Part shown: positions 1 through 9,000 of the stretch, piece after piece
Position numbering within the stretch: position 1 is the stretch's first letter
Layout: each line of letters begins with the position of its first letter
DNA from: Clostridiales bacterium
Lineage (GTDB): Bacteria > Bacillota > Clostridia > Christensenellales > CAG-138
Assembly: GCA_004554165.1 (NCBI GenBank)
Contig: SFNQ01000012.1
Span: 21,166 to 85,165, forward strand
DNA length: 64,000 nucleotides
Direction of reading: 5' to 3'
Notes under the pieces: model-generated
Databases searched by the model: none
The model's input: only the letters and a program-made list of their open reading frames with translations
Told to the model about the DNA's origin: nothing
Made by a program: the position numbers and the translations under genes

Positions 1-1023
1 ACCACGGAGAACGGCGTGGTGGTACTGCAGCTGGCCGAACCGGAGATCGTGCAGTTCAGAGCGCTCAGTACCCCGGAACCCACGGCCGCTCCCATCGTGC
101 TGCCCGAGGGCGCGGTGGATGTACTGATCGACGCGGAGCGTATCGCGCTGACCCTCGGCTCCCGGGCCGAGGCGGAGGCCCTGCTCGAAGAATACCTTGC
201 CGCATGCATGGAGGAGCGGCGCAGCGAGACCGAGCGACCGCTGTCCGCGCGCTTTGCCTGCACGGTCTATCTTCTGGAGGCCTCCGGTACCCACGCCGCA
301 GACTCCTATGACGATGCGCTGGCGCTGCTGCAGAAAACCCCTGCGCTGATTCCCGTCGAGGTCGTCACGGAGGAGCGCGTCGTTTCCGCCGGAACGCCGG
401 GAACCGACAGTCACGACGATCCGGCCATCGCAAAGGGCAGCAAAATGTATACGCAGCTGGGCTGCGGCGCGCAGACGGTCACAACCACCGTGCGAACCTA
501 CCGAGGGGGCGCGCTGGCAGACACCGGAACCCCGCAGCAGCAGGTTGAATGGGAGGCCCGGCAGAGCATTGTACGCATCGGCACCTATCGTTCCGACGAA
601 CCGAAGGGCGAGCCGGACAGGAAGCAGGGGCCCGAGGGCAAGGACGCGGGCGAGCTCAAGCTGAGCGCCCCCATCCGCGGTTCGATCAGCTCCTTCTTCG
701 GCACGCGCAGGGGGCTGATGCACGCGGGCATCGACATTCCCGCAAAGGCCGGCACGGAGATCCGGGCCCCGGGCGAAGGCCTGGTCGTTTTCATCGGTCA
801 GCGCGCTGAGTACGGCACGGTTATCGACATCGATCATGGCGGCGGCTTTGTATCGCGCCTGACGCACTGCGAAAACGTTCAGGTCGAACGGAATCAGCGT
901 GTCTTTTTGGGCGATCCCGTGGCGACGCTTGCCGCCCGCAGCAATTCCACCGGCAAGCCGCACCTGCACTATGAGCTGCTGATCGACGGCGTACCCTACA
1001 ACCCCCTGTATTATCTCGATTGA
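1..1023 (+). CDS. M23 family metallopeptidase with G5 domain (5' end outside window)
   Basis: The frame is open from base 1, so the true start lies upstream; a GTG at 16 is only an internal codon. Counting from base 1, residues about 120-190 resemble a G5 domain (begins VVTEERVVSAGTPGT, ends TVRTYRGG). Residues about 220-335 form a LytM/M23 peptidase domain. The zinc-site motifs are visible: MHAGIDI (His about 241, Asp about 245) and GKPHLHYE (the HxH pair near 321-323). G5 plus M23 proteins are exported cell-wall hydrolases that cut peptidoglycan cross-bridges. The next gene is another peptidoglycan peptidase whose start overlaps this stop (TGATG), so the two are probably co-transcribed and translationally coupled. 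A sporulation or engulfment role is possible given spo0A nearby, but nothing in the protein shows it. Confidence 0.9.
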   Translation, partial: TTENGVVVLQLAEPEIVQFRALSTPEPTAAPIVLPEGAVDVLIDAERIALTLGSRAEAEALLEEYLAACMEERRSETERPLSARFACTVYLLEASGTHAADSYDDALALLQKTPALIPVEVVTEERVVSAGTPGTDSHDDPAIAKGSKMYTQLGCGAQTVTTTVRTYRGGALADTGTPQQQVEWEARQSIVRIGTYRSDEPKGEPDRKQGPEGKDAGELKLSAPIRGSISSFFGTRRGLMHAGIDIPAKAGTEIRAPGEGLVVFIGQRAEYGTVIDIDHGGGFVSRLTHCENVQVERNQRVFLGDPVATLAARSNSTGKPHLHYELLIDGVPYNPLYYLD

Positions 1024-1871
1024 TGCGGATGCTTTTCTCCATGGTCCGCTGTCACGCGGCGCTGCTTTTCGCGCTGCTGCCGCTGCTTTCGGCCTGTGCG
1101 CCGGGCGGCGCACCCGCAGCGCAGGCGTCCGCGCCCGCCGGTACGCCCATCCTGTTTGCGGCGGTGGCTACTGCTTCTCCAGCGCCCGTCACGCCTGTGC
1201 CCGTCACGCCCGTGCCGGAGCCCACGGCCCCGCCGGACCCCTTTGTGGACGGCATGGCGCGGGAAACCCTCCGCGAGGGCTTCTACAGCGTTGCCTTAAA
1301 CGACGCGCTGAAGGAGCGCATAACGGGCCTCAGCTACCCTGCGCCGCCTGCGGACTGCCTGGTTCCGTATGAGGCGCTGCGGTATCTGCGCATCCGCTAT
1401 GTGGATTTTTCCGGCGCGGAGCAGGAGGGCGAGCTGATCGTCAACGAGCGGCTTGCCCCGGAGGTGCTGGAAATCTTCGCCGCCCTCTATGACGCGCGCT
1501 ATCCGCTCAGCTCCGTCCGGCTTGTGGACGACTTTGGACAGCCGGGCGATGACACGCGGTCCATGGAGGCGGACAATACCTCCGCCTTCTGCTACCGCAG
1601 CGTGGCAGGCTCGGAGAAGCTCTCGCGCCACAGCTACGGCGCGGCCATCGACATCAACCCCATGCGCAATCCCTATATCCGCCCCGACGGCTCCATCGTC
1701 CCGGAAAACGGCGCGGCCTACGCGGACCGCAGCGCGGATTTCCCCGGCAGGATCGACGAGGACGATCTCTGCTACCGGCTGTTTACGGAGCGCGGATGGG
1801 AATGGGGCGGTCATTTCAAAACCAGCAAGGATTACCAGCATTTTTCCAAGGATATCTCTGCCGCGGAATGA
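1023..1871 (+). CDS. M15-family D-alanyl-D-alanine carboxypeptidase, lipoprotein (VanY-like)
   Basis: 282 aa. The N-terminus is a lipoprotein signal with lipobox LLSAC (Cys about 25), followed by a Pro/Thr/Val-rich linker to about residue 75, so the enzyme is predicted to be tethered outside the membrane. The catalytic part carries SRHSYGAAIDI (the SxHxxGxAxD zinc motif, near 200) and WGGHF near 260, the second His-containing motif of the M15B/M15C VanY group. It should trim the terminal D-Ala from peptidoglycan stem peptides or cleave related L,D/D,D bonds. ATG 1023 overlaps the previous stop by one base; ATG 1029 is an alternative, and no strong ribosome-binding site is visible, consistent with coupling to the M23 gene. 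Confidence 0.87.
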   Translation: MRMLFSMVRCHAALLFALLPLLSACAPGGAPAAQASAPAGTPILFAAVATASPAPVTPVPVTPVPEPTAPPDPFVDGMARETLREGFYSVALNDALKERITGLSYPAPPADCLVPYEALRYLRIRYVDFSGAEQEGELIVNERLAPEVLEIFAALYDARYPLSSVRLVDDFGQPGDDTRSMEADNTSAFCYRSVAGSEKLSRHSYGAAIDINPMRNPYIRPDGSIVPENGAAYADRSADFPGRIDEDDLCYRLFTERGWEWGGHFKTSKDYQHFSKDISAAE

Positions 1872-2039
1872 TCCGTCCGAAACGCGGACTGCCCAGCCTG
1901 CCAAACGGGTTTTGACGCTTCAGGCCGCGCAAATGCAGCACGCCATGCTCTCCCCTATCGTTTTTTCTGTTTGCGCCCCTCCTGCGGGCAGGATGCTCTC
2001 CGCCAAAAAAACCCGGGGATTCGCCTTCATGTCCCGGCC

Positions 2040-2068
2040 TTGACGGAACACCGCCCATCCGTTACAAT
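2040..2068 (+). promoter_or_regulatory. SigA-type promoter of murA (TTGACG-17-TACAAT)
   Basis: TTGACG at 2040-2045 and TACAAT at 2063-2068 are separated by exactly 17 bases. The predicted transcription start (about 2074-2075) is only two or three bases before the murA ATG at 2077, so the message would be essentially leaderless. Confidence 0.7.
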
Positions 2069-2076
2069 GAAACGGT

Positions 2077-3318
2077 ATGCAAAAGCAGTGGTACAGCATC
2101 AGCGGCGGTAACCGGCTTGAGGGAACCGTCACCATCAGCGGCGCGAAGAACGCCGCCGTGGCCATCATCCCGGCAGCAATTCTGGCGGGCGAATGCTGTA
2201 TTCTCGAAAACCTGCCCCATATTCAGGACGTCAACACGCTGGAATTCATTCTGTCACAGTTGGGTGCGGCAGTGGATTTTACTACGGGCGACTGCATGCG
2301 CATCGACCCGACGCGCATCACCAGCACCAGCGTCATCGTGCCTGAGGCCGCGCAGATGCGCGCCTCCTACTACCTGCTCGGCGCAATGCTCGGCCGCTAC
2401 GGCGAGTGCGATCTGGCGCTGCCCGGCGGCTGCGTCATCGGCGCGCGGCCCATCGACCAGCATATCAAGGGCATGCGCGCGCTGGGCGCGGAGATCGACA
2501 TCGATGAGGAGCGGAACATCCTGCATGCGCGGGCAAAGAAGCTGGTGGGCACGGAGATCTTTTTCGATATGGTCAGCGTCGGCGCCACCATCAACGTCAT
2601 GCTGGCGGCCTGCCGGGCCGAGGGGCTTACCGTGCTGGCCAACGTGGCCAAGGAGCCGCATGTGGTGGACGTTGCAAACTTTCTCAACATGATGGGCGCG
2701 TCCGTCAAGGGCGCGGGTACCGACGTAATCCGCATCAACGGCAGGCCTGACCTGCACGGCTGCGGCTATGCCGTCATTCCGGACCAGATCGAAACCGGTA
2801 CCTACATGATCGCCGCAGCGGCAACGCAGGGCGACGTTATCATCAAAAACGTCATCCCAACGCATATGGAAGCCGTCTCTGCAAAGCTCATGATGGAGGA
2901 ACGGCCAAGGCCGGTCAACATCAAAACCCTCGTCTATCCCGGCTTTCCCACGGATCTCCAGCAGCCCATGATGGCCTACCTGACCACCGCCAGCGGCCAG
3001 TCTACCATTCACGAAACCATCTTTGAAAACCGGTTCAACCATGTGCGCGAGCTGCGGCGCATGGGCGCCTCCATCAGCGTCAAGGACAACCGCCTGGCCC
3101 GCATCAAGGGCGTTCAGGCGCTGCACGGTGCGGACATCTCCGCCTCGGACCTTCGTGCGGGCGCCTCGCTCATCATCGCGGGGCTTATGGCCCGCGGCAC
3201 CACAAACGTATCCAACATCGGATATATTGACCGGGGCTATGAATGTCTCGATCAGAAGCTCTCCGCCCTCGGCGCAAAGATTTCACGCTTGTCAAAGCAG
3301 GCCCAGGGCCGGAGGTAA
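2077..3318 (+). CDS. murA: UDP-N-acetylglucosamine 1-carboxyvinyltransferase
   Basis: 413 aa, the normal length for MurA/EPSP-synthase-fold enolpyruvyl transferases. MurA adds enolpyruvate from PEP to UDP-GlcNAc, the first committed step of peptidoglycan synthesis in the cytoplasm. The substrate-binding Lys-Asn is in SGAKNAAV (Lys24), and the catalytic Cys is in PGGCVIGARP (Cys119), so fosfomycin sensitivity is expected from the active site. The start is fixed by the usual short N-terminus before the ISGGNRLEG motif. No Shine-Dalgarno lies upstream; instead a good promoter abuts the ATG. A strong terminator follows at 3341-3372, so the gene is probably monocistronic. Confidence 0.97.
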   Translation: MQKQWYSISGGNRLEGTVTISGAKNAAVAIIPAAILAGECCILENLPHIQDVNTLEFILSQLGAAVDFTTGDCMRIDPTRITSTSVIVPEAAQMRASYYLLGAMLGRYGECDLALPGGCVIGARPIDQHIKGMRALGAEIDIDEERNILHARAKKLVGTEIFFDMVSVGATINVMLAACRAEGLTVLANVAKEPHVVDVANFLNMMGASVKGAGTDVIRINGRPDLHGCGYAVIPDQIETGTYMIAAAATQGDVIIKNVIPTHMEAVSAKLMMEERPRPVNIKTLVYPGFPTDLQQPMMAYLTTASGQSTIHETIFENRFNHVRELRRMGASISVKDNRLARIKGVQALHGADISASDLRAGASLIIAGLMARGTTNVSNIGYIDRGYECLDQKLSALGAKISRLSKQAQGRR

Positions 3319-3340
3319 TTCCGTTTTTTGCTTTTATATA

Positions 3341-3372
3341 CGGTGTGCCCAAGGCGCGCCGTTTTTCTTTTT
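3341..3372 (+). terminator. Rho-independent terminator after murA
   Basis: The 9-bp arms CGGTGTGCC (3341-3349) and GGCGCGCCG (3353-3361) pair with two G-U wobbles around a CAA loop. They are followed by TTTTTCTTTTT. Confidence 0.8.
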
Positions 3373-3495
3373 GTAAAGCGCCCCCAACCCCGGCCTGTCC
3401 CATAAATTGTATTCACTCTATCCTATGATCGCAAAATATAGTGGTATTCGTCGTTTTTTGCGGCGGCACCATCTTTCGCATTTCTTCGCGCCCTG

Positions 3496-3505
3496 CTCGA
3501 CAAAA
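3496..3505 (-). promoter_or_regulatory. Candidate Spo0A box upstream of spo0A
   Basis: Read on the minus strand the site is TTTTGTCGAG, nine of ten matches to the Spo0A-box core TTTTGTCGAA. It sits about 90 bases before the spo0A start. Autoregulation of spo0A through such boxes is known in Bacillus; here it is inferred from one motif only. Confidence 0.35.
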
Positions 3506-3592
3506 GCACCGTTCTTCCACCCCTACCTTTGCGAAAGAGAGCTTGTTACAATTTGTTTATTGAAAAACGATTTCGTTTGAGGGGGTTACAAC

Positions 3593-4375
3593 ATGTCTGA
3601 TTTTCGGGTTCTGATTGTGGATGATAACGTTAGCTTTCTGGAATCCATGCGCAGCTGCTTCGCTTCGCAGGAGCAGGTTTCCGCGGTGGAAACCGCGGTG
3701 GACGGGCGGGAGGCCCTCGAAAAGCTGCGCACGGGAAAGTATGATATTCTGCTGCTGGATCTGATCATGCCCCATGTGGATGGGCTTGGCGTGCTCGAAC
3801 AACTGAAAATCGTCTGCCCGGAGACTGCGCCCGCGGTCATCGTGGTGTCCGCCATGCGCAACGAATCCATGGTCCGCCGCTGCTGCACGCTGGGTGCAAA
3901 ATATTTCATGGTCAAGCCCGTGGAGCCGGAGGCGCTCTTAAAGCGCGCCTTTGAGGCCGTACAGCAGGACGCGCCGCAGGGCGGGCTCATGAACTATGCC
4001 CAGCCGCCGCGCTCGCTGGACGAAAAGATCACTTCCGTATTCCTCGTGGCGGGAATTCCCGCGCACATCAAGGGGTATCACTACCTGCGCGAAGGCATCC
4101 GCATGGTATACTACAATCCCGCGCTGATCAACCGTATCACAAAGGAGCTGTATCCCGGCATCGCAAAGCGCTTTAATACCTCCGCAAGCAAGGTGGAGCG
4201 GGCCATCCGCCATGCCATCGAGGTGGCCTGGACCCGCGGCAAAATCGAAAATCTTAACGCGCTCTTCGGCTTCAATATCTATGGAAAAAACGACAAGCCC
4301 ACCAACGGTGAGTTCATCGCGCTGGTGGCGGACAAGCTGCTCATGGAGGAGCAGAGCCGCGAAAAGGCTGTCTGA
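3593..4375 (+). CDS. spo0A: Sporulation master regulator Spo0A
   Basis: 260 aa, the standard size. The N-terminal receiver domain (residues about 1-125) begins FRVLIVDDN and has the phospho-acceptor Asp56 in LLLDLIMP and the conserved Lys in YFMVKPVEP. After a short linker, the Spo0A-specific DNA-binding domain starts near 142 with AGIPAHIKGYHYLREGI and includes SKVERAIRHAIEVAW, a hallmark of Spo0A proteins. Phosphorylated Spo0A binds TGTCGAA-type boxes and commits the cell to sporulation. A purine-rich AGGGGG site precedes the ATG. The gene is flanked by murA and a HAD phosphatase rather than the common spoIVB neighbour. No clear terminator follows; the downstream 410 bases hold a short direct repeat and DnaA boxes. 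Confidence 0.97.
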   Translation: MSDFRVLIVDDNVSFLESMRSCFASQEQVSAVETAVDGREALEKLRTGKYDILLLDLIMPHVDGLGVLEQLKIVCPETAPAVIVVSAMRNESMVRRCCTLGAKYFMVKPVEPEALLKRAFEAVQQDAPQGGLMNYAQPPRSLDEKITSVFLVAGIPAHIKGYHYLREGIRMVYYNPALINRITKELYPGIAKRFNTSASKVERAIRHAIEVAWTRGKIENLNALFGFNIYGKNDKPTNGEFIALVADKLLMEEQSREKAV

Positions 4376-4433
4376 ATACAGGTTTGCAGGATGGCAATTT
4401 CCGTCTTGCAGCCCCAACCGTATCCCCATCCCA

Positions 4434-4473
4434 CGCATGGCGCCGTTATGCATTCCGCATGGCGGCGTTATGC
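4434..4473. repeat. 18-bp direct repeat downstream of spo0A
   Basis: The sequence CGCATGGCGCCGTTATGC at 4434-4451 recurs at 4456-4473 with a single C-to-G change (period 22). It lies in the otherwise gene-free 4376-4788 interval. Function unknown. Confidence 0.6.
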
Positions 4474-4499
4474 GTTTCATATGCGCTCTGTCCCCAATT

Positions 4500-4574
4500 C
4501 TATCCACAGTCAAAAGTCCCAAAATGCGTTGTTCTGTGGATAACACTGTGGAGAATGTGGATAACTTATCCACC
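4500..4574. promoter_or_regulatory. Cluster of five DnaA-box-like 9-mers
   Basis: Two perfect DnaA boxes (TGTGGATAA, the complement of TTATCCACA) lie at 4535-4543 and 4556-4564. Three copies with one mismatch lie at 4500-4508 (CTATCCACA), 4547-4555 (TGTGGAGAA) and 4566-4574 (TTATCCACC). The last two boxes form a near-contiguous palindrome at 4557-4573. Such density is typical of oriC or of DnaA-titration or regulatory sites. No dnaA or dnaN gene is in the window, so its identity as an origin is unproven. Confidence 0.7.
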
Positions 4575-4788
4575 GCATGTGCCTGCGTAAGCATGCAAAA
4601 GCTGTATATGCCCCCGGATACCATCGAAATACCGTCACGGCAAAACCGCGCAGGAAGACCTGCAAATTTTGGCGAAACCCGCTCCGGCCTGTACAAAAGC
4701 GCCAAAAACGGCTAAAATGAATGAAGATGCGGCGGCGCCTCCCTGCGGATGCGCCCTGCCGCAGAACGAAAGGAGGCGCCTTGCACCC

Positions 4789-5508
4789 ATGCGCGATACG
4801 CTGCTGTTCGATCTGGACGGAACGCTGCTGCCCTTCTGGCAGGACGACTTCATCGCGTCCTATTTTTCCCGGCTTACGCGGGAACTTGCTTCGCTGGGTT
4901 TTGCGCCGCAGGCCGCGCAGAAAGCCGTGTACGAGGGCTGCTTCGCCATGATCCGAAACGACGGCCGGCGCAGCAATCGCGAGGCGTTTTTCGCGGTGTT
5001 CGCAGAGCGTCTCGGCGCGGATGTGTACGCGGCGGAGCCTGCGCTGCGCGATTTTTACGCAAGGGGCGACTTCTGCAAGGTGCGCGAGGCGCTCCGCGAG
5101 GAACGGGACTGTGCGCCCCTGCTTGCAGACCTCCGGCAGAGGGGTTACACGCCTGTGCTCGCCACCAACCCGCTCTTCCCGCCGGAGGCGGTACGGACAA
5201 GGCTTTCCTGGATCAACCTCTCCATGGAGGATTTCTCCTTTGTCACCTGCTATGACAACAGCCGCTTCTGCAAGCCCAACCTCAGCTATTACCGCGCGCT
5301 TCTCTCCGAGATCAGCAAGACGCCGCAGGACTGCGTCATGATCGGCAACAGCATCCCGGAGGATATGTGCGCCTCGCAGCTGGGCCTGGAGGTCTTTCTC
5401 GTGCGGGATTATCTTGAGAACCCGGACAACGAGGACCCCTGCGCCTGGCCGGGCGGCGATTACAGGGCGCTCTGCGCCTATCTCGGCGCGCTGCCCGCCC
5501 TTGCCTGA
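4789..5508 (+). CDS. HAD-superfamily hydrolase
   Basis: 239 aa. Motif I is FDLDGT (nucleophile Asp8, acid/base Asp10). The motif II/III region includes ATNPLFP, and the last motif reads IGNSIPEDM, the GNS-x3-D form of the metal-binding site. These are phosphatase-type HAD features; the substrate cannot be predicted. The start at 4789 is chosen because AGGAGG lies at 4771-4776 and motif I must be near the N-terminus, although the frame stays open upstream. The following gene (thpR) starts 61 bases after the stop, so this may be the first gene of a unit running into thpR-addB-addA. Confidence 0.85.
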   Translation: MRDTLLFDLDGTLLPFWQDDFIASYFSRLTRELASLGFAPQAAQKAVYEGCFAMIRNDGRRSNREAFFAVFAERLGADVYAAEPALRDFYARGDFCKVREALREERDCAPLLADLRQRGYTPVLATNPLFPPEAVRTRLSWINLSMEDFSFVTCYDNSRFCKPNLSYYRALLSEISKTPQDCVMIGNSIPEDMCASQLGLEVFLVRDYLENPDNEDPCAWPGGDYRALCAYLGALPALA

Positions 5509-5569
5509 AACCGTCGCCCCCGTTCCGGCGCCCAATTCCCCTTCCCACTACGCCAAGGAGACTGTACCC

Positions 5570-6094
5570 ATGCGCCTGTTCATCGCCATTCCCCTGCCGC
5601 CGGACGTCCGGCGGGCCGTGGCCGACACCGCCATACGCCTGAAAAAGCGCGGCGGCGCAGGCCGCTTTGTGCCGGAGGAAAACTATCATATCACGCTGCA
5701 TTTCATCGGCGAGAGCAGCGCGCTGGCCGAGGCCGTCGAGGCCATCCGCACCGCGGCGCGGGACGCGCGCCCCTTCCTTCTGCGCCTGACGGATTACGGC
5801 GCCTTTGCCTCGGGCGGCGGGCGGACGGGCTATGTGGGCGTTTCGGATGAAACGGGCGAGCTTTCGCGGCTGTATGAGACTCTGGAGCAGGCGCTCTGGG
5901 ACCGGGGCTTTGTCAAAAACCGTGCAAGGCTCCTGCCCCATGTGACCATCGGCCGCAACATCACCGGCGATGAGGACTTCCGCTGCCCGCGGCGCGAGGC
6001 CTTTACGGCCAACAGCATCGTGCTCTATGAGAGCGAGAGCCTGCGCGGCGGCATACGCTACACCCCGGTCCACCGGCAGAGGATCGAGCCGTGA
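5570..6094 (+). CDS. thpR: RNA 2',3'-cyclic phosphodiesterase (2H family)
   Basis: 174 aa. Two HxT motifs define the 2H phosphoesterase fold: HITLHF (His40) and HVTIGR (His124). The N-terminus MRLFIAIPLP is characteristic of the LigT/ThpR family, which opens 2',3'-cyclic phosphates on RNA (historically named 2'-5' RNA ligase). ATG 5570 has AAGGAG nine bases upstream. The stop (TGA 6092-6094) overlaps the GTG start of addB at 6091, implying coupled translation with the repair genes. Confidence 0.93.
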   Translation: MRLFIAIPLPPDVRRAVADTAIRLKKRGGAGRFVPEENYHITLHFIGESSALAEAVEAIRTAARDARPFLLRLTDYGAFASGGGRTGYVGVSDETGELSRLYETLEQALWDRGFVKNRARLLPHVTIGRNITGDEDFRCPRREAFTANSIVLYESESLRGGIRYTPVHRQRIEP

Positions 6095-9000
6095 GCGGGC
6101 TGCGCTTTTTCCTCGGCCGGGCGAACTCCGGCCGGACGGACGCGCTGTACCAGGCGGTGCTTTCCCACATGGCCCGGGGCGAGCGCGCGGTGCTCGTCGT
6201 GCCGGAGCAGGCCACCTTTGCCGCGGAGCGCAGGCTTGCCGCCGGCGGAAAGGGCCTCATCGGCGTGCAGGTGCTTTCCGTGGAACGGCTGTCCGAGCGT
6301 ATCCTGGAAAACAGCAGCCGCGTCCTCCCCTATCTCTCCCAGCAGGGCCTGTCCATGACCACCCGTCGTGTGGCCGAGCGGAATGTGGACACGCTGCGGG
6401 TTTTTGCCCGGGCGGTGAGGCAGCGGGGCTTTTGTACGGAGCTTTCCGAGCTGTTCTCCGAGATGAAGCGGGCGGCCGTCACGCCGGAGGCGCTGGCAGA
6501 GACTGCGGTCCGGCTGCCGGAGGGATCGCTGCTCAGCGATAAGCTCCACGACCTTTCCCTTCTCTATGGCGAAACCTGCGCCTATCTGGATCAGCGCTAT
6601 CTCACGCTGGACGACCGCATGAACGCGGCCATCCGGCTGCTGCCGGCCTCCTTTCTCCAGGGGGCCTATGTTTATTTTGACGGCCTGCCCGCGCAGACGC
6701 GCCAGCTTGAGGCGCTCATGGCCGCGCTCCTTGACGCGGCGCAGCTTGTCACCGTTGGCCTTGCAGATGATCCGGAGGGAAAGGACGAGGCGCTGTTCTT
6801 CCCAAGCCGCCGGGCGTATGCAAGGCTTTCCAATCTTGCGCGGGAGCGGGGACTGCCCGTAGAAACCCGGCGCTTTTCCGCGCCGCGGGGCGGGCTGTCG
6901 CCGGTGCTTTCGCACCTTGAGGCAAACCTCTTTTCCTACCCCTGCCTGCCTTACGGCGCAGAAGCTGCGGGCGTAACGCTCTATGGCGCCGTCAGCCGCC
7001 ACGCGGAGGCCGATGCTGTTGCGGACGCCATTCTTGCCGCAGCCCGCGGAGGCCTGCGCTATCGGGATATGGCCGTGGTCGTCTCCGATCCCCAGGTCTA
7101 CGTCGCCGCCCTGCGCCGGAGCCTCAGCCTGCGGGAGATCCCCTTCTTTCTGGACGCAAAGCGGCCCGTACAGAGCCATGCGGCGGCGGAGCTGGTGCAG
7201 GGCGCGCTTTCGGCCGTCTCCGAGGGCTTTGCGCCGGAGCAGATGCTTCGGCTGGCCAAGTGCGGCTATGGGGGCGTAGCGCGGGAGGACGCGGAGGCGC
7301 TTGAAAACTATGTGCTTCGCTTCGGCCTGCGGGGAAGCGCCTTTCTCGCGCCCTTTCGCCGGGGCGAGGACCCCGCGCCGGCAGAGCGGGCCCGCGCGGC
7401 GCTTATGGAGCCGCTGCTTGCGCTGCGGGAGGGACTGCATGGAAGAACCGTCCGGGAAAAGCTGACGGCGCTCTACGCCTATCTTACGCAGGTACGCCTG
7501 CCGGAGCAGCTCGAAGCCCGGGCGACGCTGCTGCTTTCGCTGGGCAGGCCCGTGGAGGCCGAGGAGCACGCGCAGCTCTGGCGGGTGCTCACGGAGCTGT
7601 TCGACCAGCTCTACGCCATCCTGGGCGACGCGGCCATGGGCCGGGACGATTTCCTTGGGCTCATCGAGGAGGGCTTCGCCTCCTGCACGGTGGGCGTAAT
7701 TCCGGATACGGCGGACCGGGTGCTGGTGGGCGATCCCGTGCGCACGCGCCTGCCGGGGGGCGTCAAAAAGCTCTTTCTCATGGGCGCCAACGAGGGCATG
7801 CTCCCGCGGGAGCGGGGCGACGACGGATTGATCGATTCCCGCGAGCTTACGCTCCTTGAGCAGCAGGGCCTGCCCGTCTGGAACCGGCAGGACTATGCGG
7901 CCGCGCTTGATACGCTCCGGCTGTACGAGCTTGTAAGCTCGGCTGCGGAGGGCCTGTTCCTCTCCTACAGCTTTGCAAGCGACGAGGGCGAGCTGGCGCC
8001 CGCGCCCCTTGTCCACCGGCTCCGGCGCGCTCTGCCGCAGCTTGCGGAAAGCGGCGGCGCGGCGGGAGACGACGCCCTGCCCTCCTGTGAGCGCACGGGT
8101 CTGCGCCGGCTGGCGGAATCGCTGCGCGAGGACGCGCGGCGGGGCGGGGAAAGCCCCATGACCGCGGCGCTGCTTGCGCACTTTCTGCCGCACCCGGCCT
8201 TTGGCCGCCGCGCCGCCGCTCTGGCGGCCGCCGCGCAGGGACGGGTTTCGCCCGCGCCGGTGGAAAAATCGCTGGCCGCCGCGCTCTACGGAACGGAGCT
8301 TCGCATGAGCGCCAGCCGGCTCGAGCAGTTCAATGCCTGTCCCTTCCGCCATTTTGTGCGCTACGGCCTCGGCGCACTGGTTCGGCCCGAGGCAAAGGAG
8401 GGCGCGGCGGAGTACGGCTCCTTCTTCCATGCGGCGCTGGAGGCCTTTCTGCGCCGCTGTCTCGATGAAAAGCTGAACTTCAAAACCCTCTCCGAGGATC
8501 GCATCGCACTGCTGCTGGACGAAATTTTGCCGACCGTCCTCGCCGCCCACAACGACGGCCTGTTTCTTCACAACGAGCGGCTGCGGGCCGGGCTCTTTCT
8601 CGTGGTGGACACGCTTCGGCAAAGCGCGGCGGCGCTGGTTCGGCAGCTTGCGGCGGGCAGCTTTGTCCCCATGGGTACGGAGCTGCGCTTTGGCGAGGGC
8701 GGCGCCTTTCCGGCCATCGCGCTGGATCTGGGCGGCGGGCGGCGGGCCGTGCTTTCCGGCGTGATCGACCGCGTGGACCGGGCGGATACGCCGGAGGGAA
8801 CGCTGCTGCGCGTGATCGATTACAAGACCGGCGGCCGCAGGCTGGACTACGGCGCAATCCTGGAGGGCCTGACGCTGCAGCTGCCGCTTTACCTTGCCGC
8901 CGCCACTGCGCTCTCGGGCACGCCGGCGGGCATGTATTACATGCCTGTGCGCGTGGCTCCGCCTGCGGAGGACGAGGACGTGGCGGAGGCCCTGCAAAAG

